A stretch of DNA of 64,000 nt from Endozoicomonas sp. 8E (GCF_032883915.1 NZ_CP120717.1:2053697-2117696); one strand, 5' to 3'. Shown: positions 26,749-36,594, counted from the first letter of the stretch. Notes: generated from the letters alone by a model not told the origin. Program-made: numbers and translations.

Positions 26749-28185
26749 ATGCTCAGACGCACAAAAATCGTTGCCACACTGGGACCTGCTACAGAGTCCG
26801 AAGAACAGCTCACCAAGCTGATTGAAGCCGGTGTCAACGTTGTTCGACTGAACTTCTCCCACGGTGATGCTGATGATCACCGTGTCCGTGCAGAGCGCAT
26901 TCGCAGTATCGCTGCCCGTCTGGGTCGCAGTGTTGCGATTCTGGGTGACCTGCAGGGGCCCAAAATTCGTATCGGTCGTTTCCAGAATAGCAAGATCTTT
27001 CTGCCCGATGGCGCTGAATTCGTTCTGGATGCTGAGCTGCCAATTGATGCCGGTGATGAAACCCAGGTCGGTCTGGCTTACAAGAATCTGCCAAACGATT
27101 GCAAGGTGGGGGATGTGCTGTTGCTGGACGACGGTCGTCTGAGCCTGCAGGTTAAATCGATTGAAGGCTCGCGCATTGTAACCACTACCCTGGATGGTGG
27201 TGAGCTTTCTAATAATAAGGGTATCAATCTGGCCGGTGGAGGTCTGTCTGCCGATGCCCTGACCGAAAAAGACAAGGAAGACATCAAGCTGGCCGCCTCT
27301 CTGGAAGTGGATTTCCTGGCTGTGTCTTTCGTACGCAGTGCCAGTGATGTTGAGCAGGCTCGCAAGCTGCTGGGTGAGGCCGGAGGTAATGCTGCCATTC
27401 TGTCCAAGATTGAGCGTGCTGAAGTGGTTCAAAGCTTTCAATTGCTCGAAGAAGTGATCCGGGCCTCAGATGCGGTCATGGTAGCCCGTGGAGACCTTGG
27501 GGTGGAAATCGGCGATGCTGAACTGATTGGTGTCCAGAAGCAAATGATCAACGTTGCCCGTCGACTGAACCGTCCTGTCATTACCGCCACTCAAATGATG
27601 GAATCCATGATTCACAACACGCAGCCAACCCGTGCTGAAGTGTTTGACGTGGCCAATGCGGTTCTCGATGGCACCGACGCTGTCATGCTCTCCGGTGAAA
27701 CGGCTACAGGCAAGCGTCCACATGAAGTCGTCAAGGCCATGGCCCGTATCTGTCAGGGCGCTGAAAAACATCCTGAAATGATCTCCGGAAGCAACCTGGA
27801 TAAGGCCTATGCCGGTGAAACCGATGCAGCCATTGCGCTGGCTGCCATGCATGCGGCTAACCGTCTGGAAGGTGTAAAAGCGATCGTTTGTCTGACCAAA
27901 ACCGGTGCGACTCCTCTGTGGATGTCACGTGTTAATACCAGCCTGCCCATTTTTGCCCTGACACGCTACAAAACCACCGAGCGCCGTGTCGCACTTTACC
28001 GTGGGGTGGAGTCAGTCGCTTTTGACAGCGGTAGCCAGTACGGCCCTGAAGTGAATCAGCGTGCTATTGCCGAACTAAAAGATCGTGGCCTGCTGGAGTC
28101 CGGTGACCGTATTATCCTTACCAAGGGTGAGTCCTGTGAAATTGAGGGTGGCACCAACACCATGCAGATTGTTACTGTGAAATAA
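26749..28185 (+). CDS. pykA: Pyruvate kinase, PykA type
   Basis: A 478-residue enzyme from ATG 26749 (LRRTKIVATLGPATESEEQL); the open frame from 26650 adds a non-homologous leader. It shows VVRLNFSHGD, LGDLQGPKIRIGRF, the active-site Lys region AAILSKIERAEVV, MVARGDLGVEIG and TATQMMESMI. It converts PEP and ADP to pyruvate and ATP. Length and N-terminus fit the AMP-activated PykA class rather than PykF. It lies 77 bases upstream of pfkA in the same direction, so the two may be cotranscribed. Confidence 0.92.
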   Translation: MLRRTKIVATLGPATESEEQLTKLIEAGVNVVRLNFSHGDADDHRVRAERIRSIAARLGRSVAILGDLQGPKIRIGRFQNSKIFLPDGAEFVLDAELPIDAGDETQVGLAYKNLPNDCKVGDVLLLDDGRLSLQVKSIEGSRIVTTTLDGGELSNNKGINLAGGGLSADALTEKDKEDIKLAASLEVDFLAVSFVRSASDVEQARKLLGEAGGNAAILSKIERAEVVQSFQLLEEVIRASDAVMVARGDLGVEIGDAELIGVQKQMINVARRLNRPVITATQMMESMIHNTQPTRAEVFDVANAVLDGTDAVMLSGETATGKRPHEVVKAMARICQGAEKHPEMISGSNLDKAYAGETDAAIALAAMHAANRLEGVKAIVCLTKTGATPLWMSRVNTSLPIFALTRYKTTERRVALYRGVESVAFDSGSQYGPEVNQRAIAELKDRGLLESGDRIILTKGESCEIEGGTNTMQIVTVK

Positions 28186-28261
28186 TTTCAGTCAATACAG
28201 GCATGTTGACTGGGCAGCATGCCTCACACTTCCCTTCCGGGATTCAGGAGACGAGCAGATC

Positions 28262-29242
28262 ATGGCAGAACTAAAAAAAATTGGTGTGCTTACTTCAGGT
28301 GGCGATGCGCCTGGCATGAATGCTGCCATTCGTTCCGTGGTGCGTAGCTGTATCTTTTACGGGGTTGAGCCGGTGGCCATTCATGAAGGATACAAAGGTC
28401 TGATTGAAAACGACCTTGAAGTAGTGAATGCGCGTTCAGTGGCCAATATTATCAACCAGGGTGGGACATTCCTGAAGTCTGCCCGCTGTCAGGAATTCCG
28501 TGCTCCGGAGGGACGGGCTGCTGCTTATAAAAATGCCCGGGCCGCCGGACTGGATGGACTGGTTGTTATTGGTGGTGACGGTTCCTTCACGGGTGCTATG
28601 CTGCTGGAAAAAGAGCATGGTCTTCGCTGTATTGGTGTTCCCGGTACTATTGATAACGATATCTTCGGAACCGATTTCACCATTGGTTATGACACCGCTC
28701 TGAATACCGTCGTAGAGGCGATCGACAAGATTCGTGATACCGCCACTTCTCATAATCGTCTGTTTCTGATCGAAGTCATGGGTCGTGATGCAGGCTTTAT
28801 TGCATTGAATGCCGGTATTGCTGCGGGTGCAGAAGATATTTTGATTCCGGAAGACCAGAAGCCCATAGATCAGTTGATGGGCTCCATTGAAAGCAGTGGC
28901 AGAGCCGGGAAAACATCCAGTATCGTAGTGGTTTCAGAAGGTGATAAATCCGGTGGTGTTTTTGAACTGTCCCGGGCTGTGGAAGAAAACTTCCCAGCCT
29001 ACGAAGTCAAAGTGACTGTGCTGGGCCACATTCAGCGTGGCGGCAAGCCCAGCTGTTATGACCGTGTCCTGGCCAGTCGTCTCGGTGTGGCTTCTGTGGA
29101 AGCTCTGCGGGACGGCATCAGCGGTGTGATGGTGGGTGTACGTGATCAGAAGATTGTCCATACACCGTTGAAAGAAGCCATCAGCAAACACAATGCGATT
29201 GACAGCCATCTGCTGAAAGTAGCAGACATCGTTACAGTATAA
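28262..29242 (+). CDS. pfkA: ATP-dependent 6-phosphofructokinase
   Basis: A 326-residue PfkA-type enzyme: GVLTSGGDAPGMNAAIR, VIGGDGSFTGA (ATP site), PGTIDNDIFGTDFTIGYDTA with the catalytic Asp, EVMGRDAGFIAL, and GHIQRGGKPSCYDRVLA. It phosphorylates fructose-6-phosphate. Its presence supports Embden-Meyerhof glycolysis. It sits between pykA and crr; a small AACGGC/GCCGTT hairpin at 29252-29271 follows the stop. Confidence 0.93.
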   Translation: MAELKKIGVLTSGGDAPGMNAAIRSVVRSCIFYGVEPVAIHEGYKGLIENDLEVVNARSVANIINQGGTFLKSARCQEFRAPEGRAAAYKNARAAGLDGLVVIGGDGSFTGAMLLEKEHGLRCIGVPGTIDNDIFGTDFTIGYDTALNTVVEAIDKIRDTATSHNRLFLIEVMGRDAGFIALNAGIAAGAEDILIPEDQKPIDQLMGSIESSGRAGKTSSIVVVSEGDKSGGVFELSRAVEENFPAYEVKVTVLGHIQRGGKPSCYDRVLASRLGVASVEALRDGISGVMVGVRDQKIVHTPLKEAISKHNAIDSHLLKVADIVTV

Positions 29243-29375
29243 ATGGCATATAACGGCTGTGCTTTGCCGTTTCAGCTGTTAATCTGGAAAGGAATCGGGA
29301 GTTTCAGTCAGGTTAACTGGCCTGATTACTCAAGGGCTCCTAAAATCAATGCGTTCGAAGTAGAAGGTGAAAACG

Positions 29376-29882
29376 ATGGGCCTTTTTGATTCTCTCAAGA
29401 AAAGCATGGGGCTGGGCGCCAGTCAGGGAACGGTGATCAGAGCACCGTTGACCGGCGACATTGTACCGATTGAAGAAGTACCTGATCCTGTTTTTGCTGA
29501 CAAAGTGGTAGGTGATGGTATCGCCATTAATCCTACAGGCAAAGTCATGGTAGCCCCTTGCGATGGTGAGATTGGCAAAATCTTTGAAACCAATCACGCC
29601 TTCAGCATGGAGACGCCAACCGGAGTTGAACTGTTTGTTCATTTTGGTATCGACACCGTTGAGCTGAAGGGCGAGGGTTTCAAGCGTATTGCCAGCGAAG
29701 GCCAGCAAGTCATGGTTGGAGATCCCGTCATCGAAGTGGATCTGGACTTCCTGAAAGAAAATGCCAAAAGTATCATTACGCCCGTTGTGATCTCCAACAT
29801 GGATGATGTAGCCTCTCTGGAAAAATCTTCGGGCTCTGTTGTTCATGGCAACGACAAGCTGCTGGTTGTCAAAATGAAGTAA
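29376..29882 (+). CDS. crr: PTS glucose-specific enzyme IIA
   Basis: ATG 29376 with AGAAGGTG upstream gives 168 residues, the length of E. coli IIA-Glc. The phosphorylated histidine is H89 (LFVHFGIDTVEL), with H74 (ETNHAFSME) nearby. It carries phosphate from HPr to IIB domains. Both ptsG (31921) and nagE (22683) here lack a IIA domain, so this protein probably serves both. In enteric bacteria it also regulates adenylate cyclase and permeases; that is not shown here. Confidence 0.93.
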   Translation: MGLFDSLKKSMGLGASQGTVIRAPLTGDIVPIEEVPDPVFADKVVGDGIAINPTGKVMVAPCDGEIGKIFETNHAFSMETPTGVELFVHFGIDTVELKGEGFKRIASEGQQVMVGDPVIEVDLDFLKENAKSIITPVVISNMDDVASLEKSSGSVVHGNDKLLVVKMK

Positions 29883-29931
29883 AACTTTACAAAGACTGTT
29901 ATTTTTTGAACAAAAAATCTGTCATACCCTG

Positions 29932-29954
29932 AAGCCGGCTCTCTGTCGGCTTTT
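29932..29954 (+). terminator. Terminator of crr
   Basis: Stem AAGCCG/CGGCTT with a nine-base loop followed by TTTT, 50 bases after the crr stop. Confidence 0.55.
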
Positions 29955-30207
29955 AAAATATCCAGCCTTAAAGCCTGAAAAATTTTCCTGGCAGTTAGTA
30001 TCCCTGACCACCCCGTTAGTGAAGACTTACCTTCCTTCCTCTATTCTATTCGCGATTGAACCCTCTGGGTAACTCGTTGTCTCACTAATAAGACAGGTAT
30101 GAATTTAGAAATGCAGTTTACGCTCTGAAAAGCAGTGCGTCATAACCGCCTGTCATGACTTATCCCCATAATAAAAACCCTATGCGATCAGGCTGAAGGA
30201 GGTGTAT

Positions 30208-30909
30208 ATGAAAGGAATTGTGTCACTTTTAGTGATGGTGCTTGCCGGTTTCCTGCTGTTGATTTTTTCATTCCAAAAAGTATCTGTTCCCACGGAAGAA
30301 CGTGGGGAGGCAGAAAGTTTGCAGGTTGTTATTGATGAGTTGGACTCTGTCAGAAGAGAGACAGTGTCCAAATACCTGGAAGGAGACCCGCTCTTAAATG
30401 GGGACAGCTATCTGTCTTATGACAAGGCTCGTGAGGCTCGCTTGAACAAGATGTCCCATCAGGAATTGGTTGCAGAGCTCAAGCGTCTTGAAACTCTGCA
30501 GATCAGTCAGGCTACCCGTCTTGCCAGAATGGTTCTTCCTCCGGAAGAAGAAGCTGCCAAGACAGCAGAAATATGGGGTCTGGATGACATAGTCAAAAAA
30601 GGCTCAGGCAACGGATGTATGGGAGCAAGATCAGCCTATTCCTCTTATATGTCGTCTTATTATGATGACCTTCTGAGGTATCAGTCAGGGGCGTGTTTTG
30701 GTGATTTTCTTCATCCTGTGCCCTATTTTGTTATGGACCCAACCTATGAGGAATATACCGTTACAATGCCTGCTGCGATTACCGATGGTGAGCCCGAAAG
30801 TTACAAGGTCTGGGTCAGCCCGGGCAAGATGGAAATGCTTAAGCAGAAACAGAAGCTGGACAAGATGCTGATTGATGATGTGCTCAGAATGACGGGTGAG
30901 TTGCCCTGA
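30208..30909 (+). CDS. Membrane-anchored or secreted protein of unknown function
   Basis: A 233-residue protein; ATG 30208 follows a strong AAGGAGG, so the GTG two codons upstream is rejected. Residues about 5-25 are a hydrophobic signal or anchor (VSLLVMVLAGFLLLIFSF). The next 85 residues are charged and probably helical. The C-terminal half has two cysteines (GNGCMGARSAYSSYMSSYYD, GACFGDFL) that could form a disulfide. No family recognised. It stands alone between crr and cutC. Confidence 0.65.
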   Translation: MKGIVSLLVMVLAGFLLLIFSFQKVSVPTEERGEAESLQVVIDELDSVRRETVSKYLEGDPLLNGDSYLSYDKAREARLNKMSHQELVAELKRLETLQISQATRLARMVLPPEEEAAKTAEIWGLDDIVKKGSGNGCMGARSAYSSYMSSYYDDLLRYQSGACFGDFLHPVPYFVMDPTYEEYTVTMPAAITDGEPESYKVWVSPGKMEMLKQKQKLDKMLIDDVLRMTGELP

Positions 30910-31180
30910 TGGATGGCTAAATAACAGGCTTGTGTCGTGTGGTTAGGGGTGGCTCTGGTTAAGGGTTGCCAGCTTTCTCTTAAATTCTCCTGTTAGCCCA
31001 TGAAGATCACCAGTCTCAATTTCGTGAGATTTTTTTGTAAAGACTATGATTTCCTGAGCAGTCTGTGACAATCTGGTTATTATTGTCAGAGTTGACCTGT
31101 CTGTGTCTCTAGTCACCTTAAGTAGTAGGCCAGACTTCTATCTTCTATAACTGATATCTTAAGCACCCGGGAGTCATACA

Positions 31181-31915
31181 TTGTCAATCCCTGTTGAGAT
31201 CTGCATCAATAGTCTGAATCCAGACTATGTTTACCGCTCTGTTGCAGCCGCCTGCGAGGGGGGCGCAACACGTATAGAGTTGTGTGATGATATGTCCGTG
31301 GGAGGCACCACTCCCACAATAGAAGCTTTGGAAGCCGCCCGGAAAGCCTTTCAGGATCGCTGTGGTTTGCTGTGCATGATTCGTCCCCGGGGTGGTGACT
31401 TTTCATTCGGCACTGAAGAGGTTCTGCTTATGGAACAGCAGATCTGTGATGCTGCAAAGGTGGGTGCTGATGGTGTCGTCATTGGCGCTCTTGCGCTTCC
31501 CGCTAATACCATTAATCGTGATGTGTTGGGTCGACTGGTCGATACCGCCAAGACCCGTAATCTGACTGTGACTTTTCATCGTGCACTGGATGCTACGCCC
31601 AATATGTTTGAGAGCCTGGATGTATTGATTCAATACGGTGTGGATCGTATTCTGAGCAGTGGTACAACCTGGGGTTCTGCTGACGGTGCCTTTGAAGGTG
31701 TGAGGATGCTTGAGCAACTTATGTTGAAAGCTGAAAACAGGTTGGAGGTGGTCGTCGGTGGTGGGGTTGATCCGGAGAATATCGGAAAGATATTACAACA
31801 ACTGCCAGTAGCAAATCATTCTGCCAGCATTCACGCCTACAGCAGTGTTCTTGATGAAGGGGAGGTATCGGTGGAGAGAGTCCGTTCCCTCTGTGCAGCA
31901 GTAGAATCTTTTTAG
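31181..31915 (+). CDS. cutC: CutC family protein
   Basis: A 244-residue TIM-barrel protein (VEICINSLNPDYVYRSVAAA, GGATRIELCDDMSVGGTTPT, MIRPRGGDFSF, VTFHRALDATP, RILSSGTTWGSADG, VVVGGGVDPENI). Named for copper homeostasis in E. coli, though that role is disputed. It starts at TTG 31181 behind CCCGGGAG. Its stop is only five bases from the stop of convergent ptsG, so transcripts probably overlap. Confidence 0.88.
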   Translation: MSIPVEICINSLNPDYVYRSVAAACEGGATRIELCDDMSVGGTTPTIEALEAARKAFQDRCGLLCMIRPRGGDFSFGTEEVLLMEQQICDAAKVGADGVVIGALALPANTINRDVLGRLVDTAKTRNLTVTFHRALDATPNMFESLDVLIQYGVDRILSSGTTWGSADGAFEGVRMLEQLMLKAENRLEVVVGGGVDPENIGKILQQLPVANHSASIHAYSSVLDEGEVSVERVRSLCAAVESF

Positions 31916-31920
31916 TCGAT

Positions 31921-33357
31921 TTACATGGCCTTAATGGCTTCTTCCATCTCGGTCCGGATATTATCGGACTGAGTACCAAAGATAGCCTGCATATTTTGAC
32001 CTATCACCACAACAGCAGTGGCACCCAGCTGTTTAATGGCCTCCTGATCAACGTCGTCAGGGTTGTTAACCGTGACTCTCAAACGAGTGATGCAGGCATC
32101 CAGATTCTTGATATTTCCCTTGCCGCCAAAAGCCAGAATAAGGTCCCTGGCCAGGTCACTGGACGGAACTACTTTCGCTGATAGTTCTGATTCAATTTCA
32201 CGCCCGGGTGTCTTGAGGTCCAGCAGGGTGATCATAACTCTGAAGATCACATAATAGAGGACCGCGTAGATCAGTCCCAGGCCAATAATCCAGGCGGGTC
32301 TGGTGGCTATGCTGTAGTAAAGGAGATAATCGATCATGCCGTTGGAAAATGACATGGCCATCTTGATGTCAAGGTAATTGGTAATGGCGTAAGCCAGTCC
32401 CGCCAGCAGCGCATGAATCCCGTAAAGTATCGGAGCGACAAAAAGGAATGAGAACTCTATGGGCTCCGTTATACCTGTGAGCAATGAAGTAAGTGCCGCT
32501 GACAGCATAAGGCCACCGACTTTTTGTTGATTCTCAGGTTTGGCGCAATGCCAGATGGCAATGGCCGCAGCAGGCAGGCCAAACATTTTAAAAAGGTAGC
32601 CGCCTGCCAGAAATCCGGCAGTAGGATCACCGGCAAAGAACCGCGCAATGTCGCCTCTAAAGACGTTACCATTTGATGGATCAATGAACTCACCCATCTC
32701 CATCTGGAAGGGTACATTCCAGATATGGTGCAGGCCAAATGGAATCAGGGCACGTTCAACCACACCATAGATAAAGCCAGCCAAAACAGGGTTCTCAGTC
32801 ACCGACCATTGAGAGAAGGCGTCGATAGCCTGTTGTATGGGGGGCCAGATAAAGCTGAGGAGAATGCCAAGAAAGACAGCTCCTATGGCAGTGATGATCG
32901 GGACAAATCGCTTTCCTGCAAAGAAGCCCAGATAATCCGGAAGTTTGATTTTGTAATAGCGTTTGAACATCCATGAGGCCATGATACCAATAATAATCCC
33001 GCCGAAAACACCGGTATCAATGGTATCTATTCCCATAACAGAACTGGGCTCTACTCCCAGCTCTGAGGCCATAACACCCATGGTTCCCAGCATGACCACG
33101 TAGCCGACAGTTGCTGCCACTGAAGAAACACCGTCATTATCAGTAAGGCCAATGGCAGTACCAATGGCAAAGATAATGGGCAGGTTTCCGAAAACCATGC
33201 CACCGGCCTGGGCCATGACGCTGGAGACGAGATCTGGAATAAAATTGAAGCCCGCACTGCCTACGCCCAGCAGTATCCCTGCAACAGGCAGAACGGCGAC
33301 AGGCAGCATCAGCGCCCGACCTATCTGCTGAAGTGTGCCGAATGCAGATTTGACCAT
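31921..33357 (-). CDS. ptsG: PTS glucose-specific enzyme IICB
   Basis: A 478-residue permease with the layout of E. coli PtsG (477). IIC occupies residues 1-390 or so ([54 protein letters not shown]). After the LKTPGRE linker, IIB carries the phosphorylated Cys422 ([10 protein letters not shown]). It imports and phosphorylates glucose, using the IIA encoded by crr at 29376. It is convergent with cutC. The 500 bases upstream probably hold its promoter. Confidence 0.92.
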   Translation of the reverse strand: MVKSAFGTLQQIGRALMLPVAVLPVAGILLGVGSAGFNFIPDLVSSVMAQAGGMVFGNLPIIFAIGTAIGLTDNDGVSSVAATVGYVVMLGTMGVMASELGVEPSSVMGIDTIDTGVFGGIIIGIMASWMFKRYYKIKLPDYLGFFAGKRFVPIITAIGAVFLGILLSFIWPPIQQAIDAFSQWSVTENPVLAGFIYGVVERALIPFGLHHIWNVPFQMEMGEFIDPSNGNVFRGDIARFFAGDPTAGFLAGGYLFKMFGLPAAAIAIWHCAKPENQQKVGGLMLSAALTSLLTGITEPIEFSFLFVAPILYGIHALLAGLAYAITNYLDIKMAMSFSNGMIDYLLYYSIATRPAWIIGLGLIYAVLYYVIFRVMITLLDLKTPGREIESELSAKVVPSSDLARDLILAFGGKGNIKNLDACITRLRVTVNNPDDVDQEAIKQLGATAVVVIGQNMQAIFGTQSDNIRTEMEEAIKAM

Positions 33358-33857
33358 TGGAGAAACTCCGGGGAGAAGATTCTAATCTGAGAGCAAACCG
33401 AAGACTCGTGGATTTATGGAAGGATAGACCAAACAGCCACGAGCGTAGAAAAAACATTTTCTTTCCTGAGTGTATTGCAAGTCTGAGCATATGCGCCGCT
33501 GAGGGCGGTGACAGTCTATAATAAAAGTCCTTTGACGTGTTTTAGTCGCACCTGGCTGAGCGACAGTTGAGTAACGAAATCATAATCGGTCTGTTCAACG
33601 CGACGCCTGACCGGAGCCTGTTTTAGTGATTCAGAGTTTAGGATTTCTATTTCTTTGACACGCTGAATACAGTATGAACTCACCTGGCAGGGCCAGATCC
33701 ATGAAAGCTGGATGAGACACGGCTTCCAGAATACACTTCTGGCCCTGGAAGGCTAATTGCTGCTGCCATCAACTGCCAAAAGCCCAGCACTTTTGAAGAT
33801 GTCGGGTTTAAGTCGGTTTATGGTTGCAGAATGTTTTTCTTTAAATCTGAAGGAAAA
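33358..33857. other. Intergenic region between ptsG and the lacI-type gene
   Basis: Exactly 500 bases without a convincing gene. It should contain the ptsG promoter (minus strand) and the 3' end of the lacI transcript. No copy of the ACCGGT palindrome was found here, so the neighbouring repressor probably does not control ptsG through that site. Confidence 0.45.
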
Positions 33858-34862
33858 CTAATAGAGCTTCCTTATTGAATCTCTCAGGCGCAGCTCCCCT
33901 TCAAAATGGGTGCTTTCCGGCCTGCTAAAACCCTCCTCCCGGAGTCGGTTCATCAAGAGTTCTCCAGCAACTCTGGCCATCTCTGTCATTGGAAAGTGCA
34001 ATGCAGTGACATGTGGAGTCAGGAAAGTACAAAGGTCCACACTATCATAGCTGATGAGAGAAACGTCTTCGGGCACACGGATGTTGTTTTCTCGAAAGGC
34101 GTCCATACAACCTGCTGCCATCTCTTCGCTGCAAGCAAATACGGCAGTAAAAGGTTTGTCGGTTGAGAGTAGTTGTCTGGTGCCTTCGTATCCGGCTTTT
34201 CTCGTGTAGTTGCCTTCAGTGATCAGGTCCATATCCAGGGCAATATGATGCCGGTTAAGGGCATTGGCGTAACCCTGGAAACGTTCTTTTGCTTTTGACT
34301 TGGCGAGTTTCCCGGCCAGACAGGCAACACAGGTGTGGCCATTTTTCAGAAGCAGTTCTACGGTGTTGTCGCTGGCTTTGATGTGATCAAAGGTGATGCA
34401 GCGGTCGGCCAGGACATCGACGTAACGATCCAGAAGTACAAAGGGCGGAGCGGTTTCTGCAATGGTAATCAGCTCATCATCACTCAGGTAACGGACGTGC
34501 AGCAACAATCCGTCAACCCGCATGTTAATCAGGTGATCGATAGCGGCGCGCTCGCTTTCAGCACTGTGTTTGCCCTGGGTGACGATCATCACTTTACCGG
34601 CAGAGTCTGCGACCTGCTGGACCTCTGCCATAAGGTCACCAAATAAACCACCCCGGAAAGATGAGACCATCAAGCCGATGGTATTGGAGGTATTGCTCGC
34701 CAGTGACTGGGCAACAGGGTTTGGACGATAATTCAGTTCGTCCATGGCGGACTCTACTCTCAGGCGAGTTGTCTCTGTTACCTGTCCGGTGTTGTTCAGT
34801 ACCCTGGATACCGTAGCGCGGGATACTTTTGCTCGCTCAGCGACGTCTTTAATGGTTGCCAT
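33858..34862 (-). CDS. LacI/GalR-family transcriptional repressor
   Basis: A 334-residue regulator. The N-terminal helix-turn-helix and hinge (ATIKDVAERAKVSRATVSRV, LNNTGQVTETTRLRV, LNYRPNPVAQSL) are followed by a periplasmic-binding-like sensor domain (about 60-334) in the style of AscG/GalR. Its ATG overlaps the stop of the upstream IIA gene (TAATG at 34862), so the two are translationally coupled. The operon has a LacI-type palindrome upstream (35307), suggesting autoregulation, and a matching site lies before nagE. The effector is probably a phosphorylated sugar; which one is not known. Confidence 0.85.
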   Translation of the reverse strand: MATIKDVAERAKVSRATVSRVLNNTGQVTETTRLRVESAMDELNYRPNPVAQSLASNTSNTIGLMVSSFRGGLFGDLMAEVQQVADSAGKVMIVTQGKHSAESERAAIDHLINMRVDGLLLHVRYLSDDELITIAETAPPFVLLDRYVDVLADRCITFDHIKASDNTVELLLKNGHTCVACLAGKLAKSKAKERFQGYANALNRHHIALDMDLITEGNYTRKAGYEGTRQLLSTDKPFTAVFACSEEMAAGCMDAFRENNIRVPEDVSLISYDSVDLCTFLTPHVTALHFPMTEMARVAGELLMNRLREEGFSRPESTHFEGELRLRDSIRKLY

Positions 34863-35176
34863 TATTGCTTCTGATCGACTTTTTTGTGAAGTGTAATCAA
34901 CTCCTGAACCATTTCCTGAGCCAGCATGGATGTCATTAAATGGTCCTGGGCATGAACTGTTACCAGAGTCATCGGGTTTTTTCCTTTGCTCTGATCTTCC
35001 TCGATCAATTGAGTCTGGATTCTGTGAGCCACTTTTGCAGCTTCCCGGGCATGAGCCATGATCTCTTCGGCGCCTTCGTAGTTCCCGGCTTTTGCTTTGG
35101 ACAAAGCTTCGTAAGAACAGCTGCGGGCCCGGCCAGAGCTAAGGATGATCTCCATTACGGCGGACTCTAGATCCAT
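34862..35176 (-). CDS. chbA: PTS lactose/chitobiose-family enzyme IIA (orphan)
   Basis: A 104-residue all-helical IIA protein. The phospho-histidine and metal Asp are in VHAQDHLMTSMLAQEM (H75, D78), closely resembling E. coli ChbA. Its partners IIB and IIC (chbB, chbC), normally adjacent, are absent from this window. It is instead coupled to a LacI-type regulator. It could serve a permease elsewhere or act as a signal reporting PTS phosphorylation to the regulon; the second idea is inference. Confidence 0.87.
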   Translation of the reverse strand: MDLESAVMEIILSSGRARSCSYEALSKAKAGNYEGAEEIMAHAREAAKVAHRIQTQLIEEDQSKGKNPMTLVTVHAQDHLMTSMLAQEMVQELITLHKKVDQKQ

Positions 35177-35306
35177 GGTCGTACTCCTTTCGGGTATGCA
35201 GTTATCCGTAGGGCTTTGTGGACTCTTGGTTAATCGCCTGAAGCACTCAGAAAATGTTTTAAGGCAAAGATAGTCAGGACACTGGTCTACACTGGATGTT
35301 TGTAGA

Positions 35307-35320
35307 TGTAACCGGTTTCA
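35307..35320. promoter_or_regulatory. LacI-type operator upstream of chbA-lacI
   Basis: TGTAACCGGTTTCA, a near-perfect palindrome 131 bases upstream of the chbA start. It shares the core ACCGGT and the flanking TG...CA with the site at 22563. Confidence 0.55.
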
Positions 35321-35465
35321 TTGGTCGGCCTCATTATGGTTGATGTAAGTCAAAAAACCAAATTATGGACTCCGTCGGTGAGAATCAGGTCAACAACAAA
35401 CAGGTGTCTGGTATTAGGGAAACACAAAAACACACTTATTTTCTTGATCTATCCTTTCTCTCTGT

Positions 35466-36340
35466 ATGCCACTGGGCAGGGATAGGATTATTAAACACTC
35501 ACTCTTTACATTGCTGCTGTCGCTGTCGTCTGTCAGACTAAATCGTTAACAGAGCATTTTATTTTCGAGCCTGAACAGAGTGTAGATTTTTCAAACCAGA
35601 GCTTTTCTATAAAGCGTGAACTGCGAACATTGTCTGGCAACCCGTTAGAGATTGCCGACACAAACATCCGCCCCCGGGATACTGACTACGGTGACGGGAA
35701 AGGAGGCTCTGAACGACGCCAGCATTCGTTGGGTTTAAATTGTTTTGTCCAGCCTTGTCACGGCGTCTGTCGATTTCGACAATTTTCCGATTCATTCGTT
35801 AGCGGAGTGCAGAATTTTGAAGAAAGTTCGACAGACAGCACAGGAGCAACACCCGAACACAGCTTGTGCAACCATTTGGCTAATACACACTGTTATCGTT
35901 GCAACTTGATAGACGGGGTCGCCTCAGACAGGGTCGCCTTAGATTCAATAGCCGCAGGAACAGCCAATACCATTGACCCTGACTGGCAAGCAACCTGCAA
36001 CGTGATCCTGGTTGGAGAGGATGGTCAACTGCGGCAATGCGGGAAGGTCTACAAGAATGCCAAAGTGCTTTCAAATCACAAAAGCAGCATCCACACCGGG
36101 GAAAAACTTGTGATGCAATCAGGGGGGGGAGGATGGTCAGTCACGGCCATGCGGAACGATCTGCAAGAGTGCTAAAGCTCTATTGGATCACAAAAGAGGA
36201 GTCTATACCGGGCCACAAACCTGTAATGCAAAAGTGACAGGGAGGATGGATAGCGGTCGCCATGCGGGATGATATGCAAGAGTGCTCAAGCCCTGTCTCG
36301 TCACACAAAAGAAGACATCGAAAACGCAAGTCTGTTGATA
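35466..36340 (+). pseudogene. Frameshifted gene for a secreted C2H2-like zinc-finger repeat protein
   Basis: ATG 35466 opens a signal-peptide-like start (RIIKHSLFTLLLSLSSV) that stops at about 35550; the neighbouring frame continues to 36175. From about 35990 there are three fingers of about 38 residues. The first is intact (CNVILVGEDGQLRQCG, then KVYKNAKVLSNHKSSIHTGEK). The second (GEDGQSRPCGTICKSAKALL, then DHKRGVYTGPQ) needs a frame change in a run of seven Gs, and the third (SPCGMICKSAQALSRHTKED) another change past an in-frame TAG. The HTGEK-type linker is the one joining eukaryotic C2H2 fingers. At least three lesions make this a pseudogene. Confidence 0.65.
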
Positions 36341-36398
36341 TGGATCAGAATGATAACCTCAGGCCTTAATCTGCTGATGCCCCCCGTGGCTCTTTCAT

Positions 36399-36484
36399 AG
36401 GGTGTCGCAAAAATCCAACACGCTTTCCCACGCTCGGAGCCACAAGACTTAAAAAGCATGGGAACCGGAGCTTTTCGACACCCT
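36399..36484. mobile_element. Short inverted-repeat element (solo form, 86 bp)
   Basis: It begins AGGGTGTCGCAAAA and ends TTTTCGACACCCT, the same terminal sequences as copy B at 54048-54371, but has a short unrelated middle and lacks the 21-base tandem repeats. It lies between a zinc-finger pseudogene and a TnpB fragment. Confidence 0.6.
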
Positions 36485-36594
36485 CATTAGGCAGGGGGTG
36501 TCTGCGAGCAGTCTTAAGACTGCCAATAACAAAGTTTGACATGTGCGAAAACAAAAATATTCTTGTGAGCAGGACTAGATACAGAGTTTAGCCT

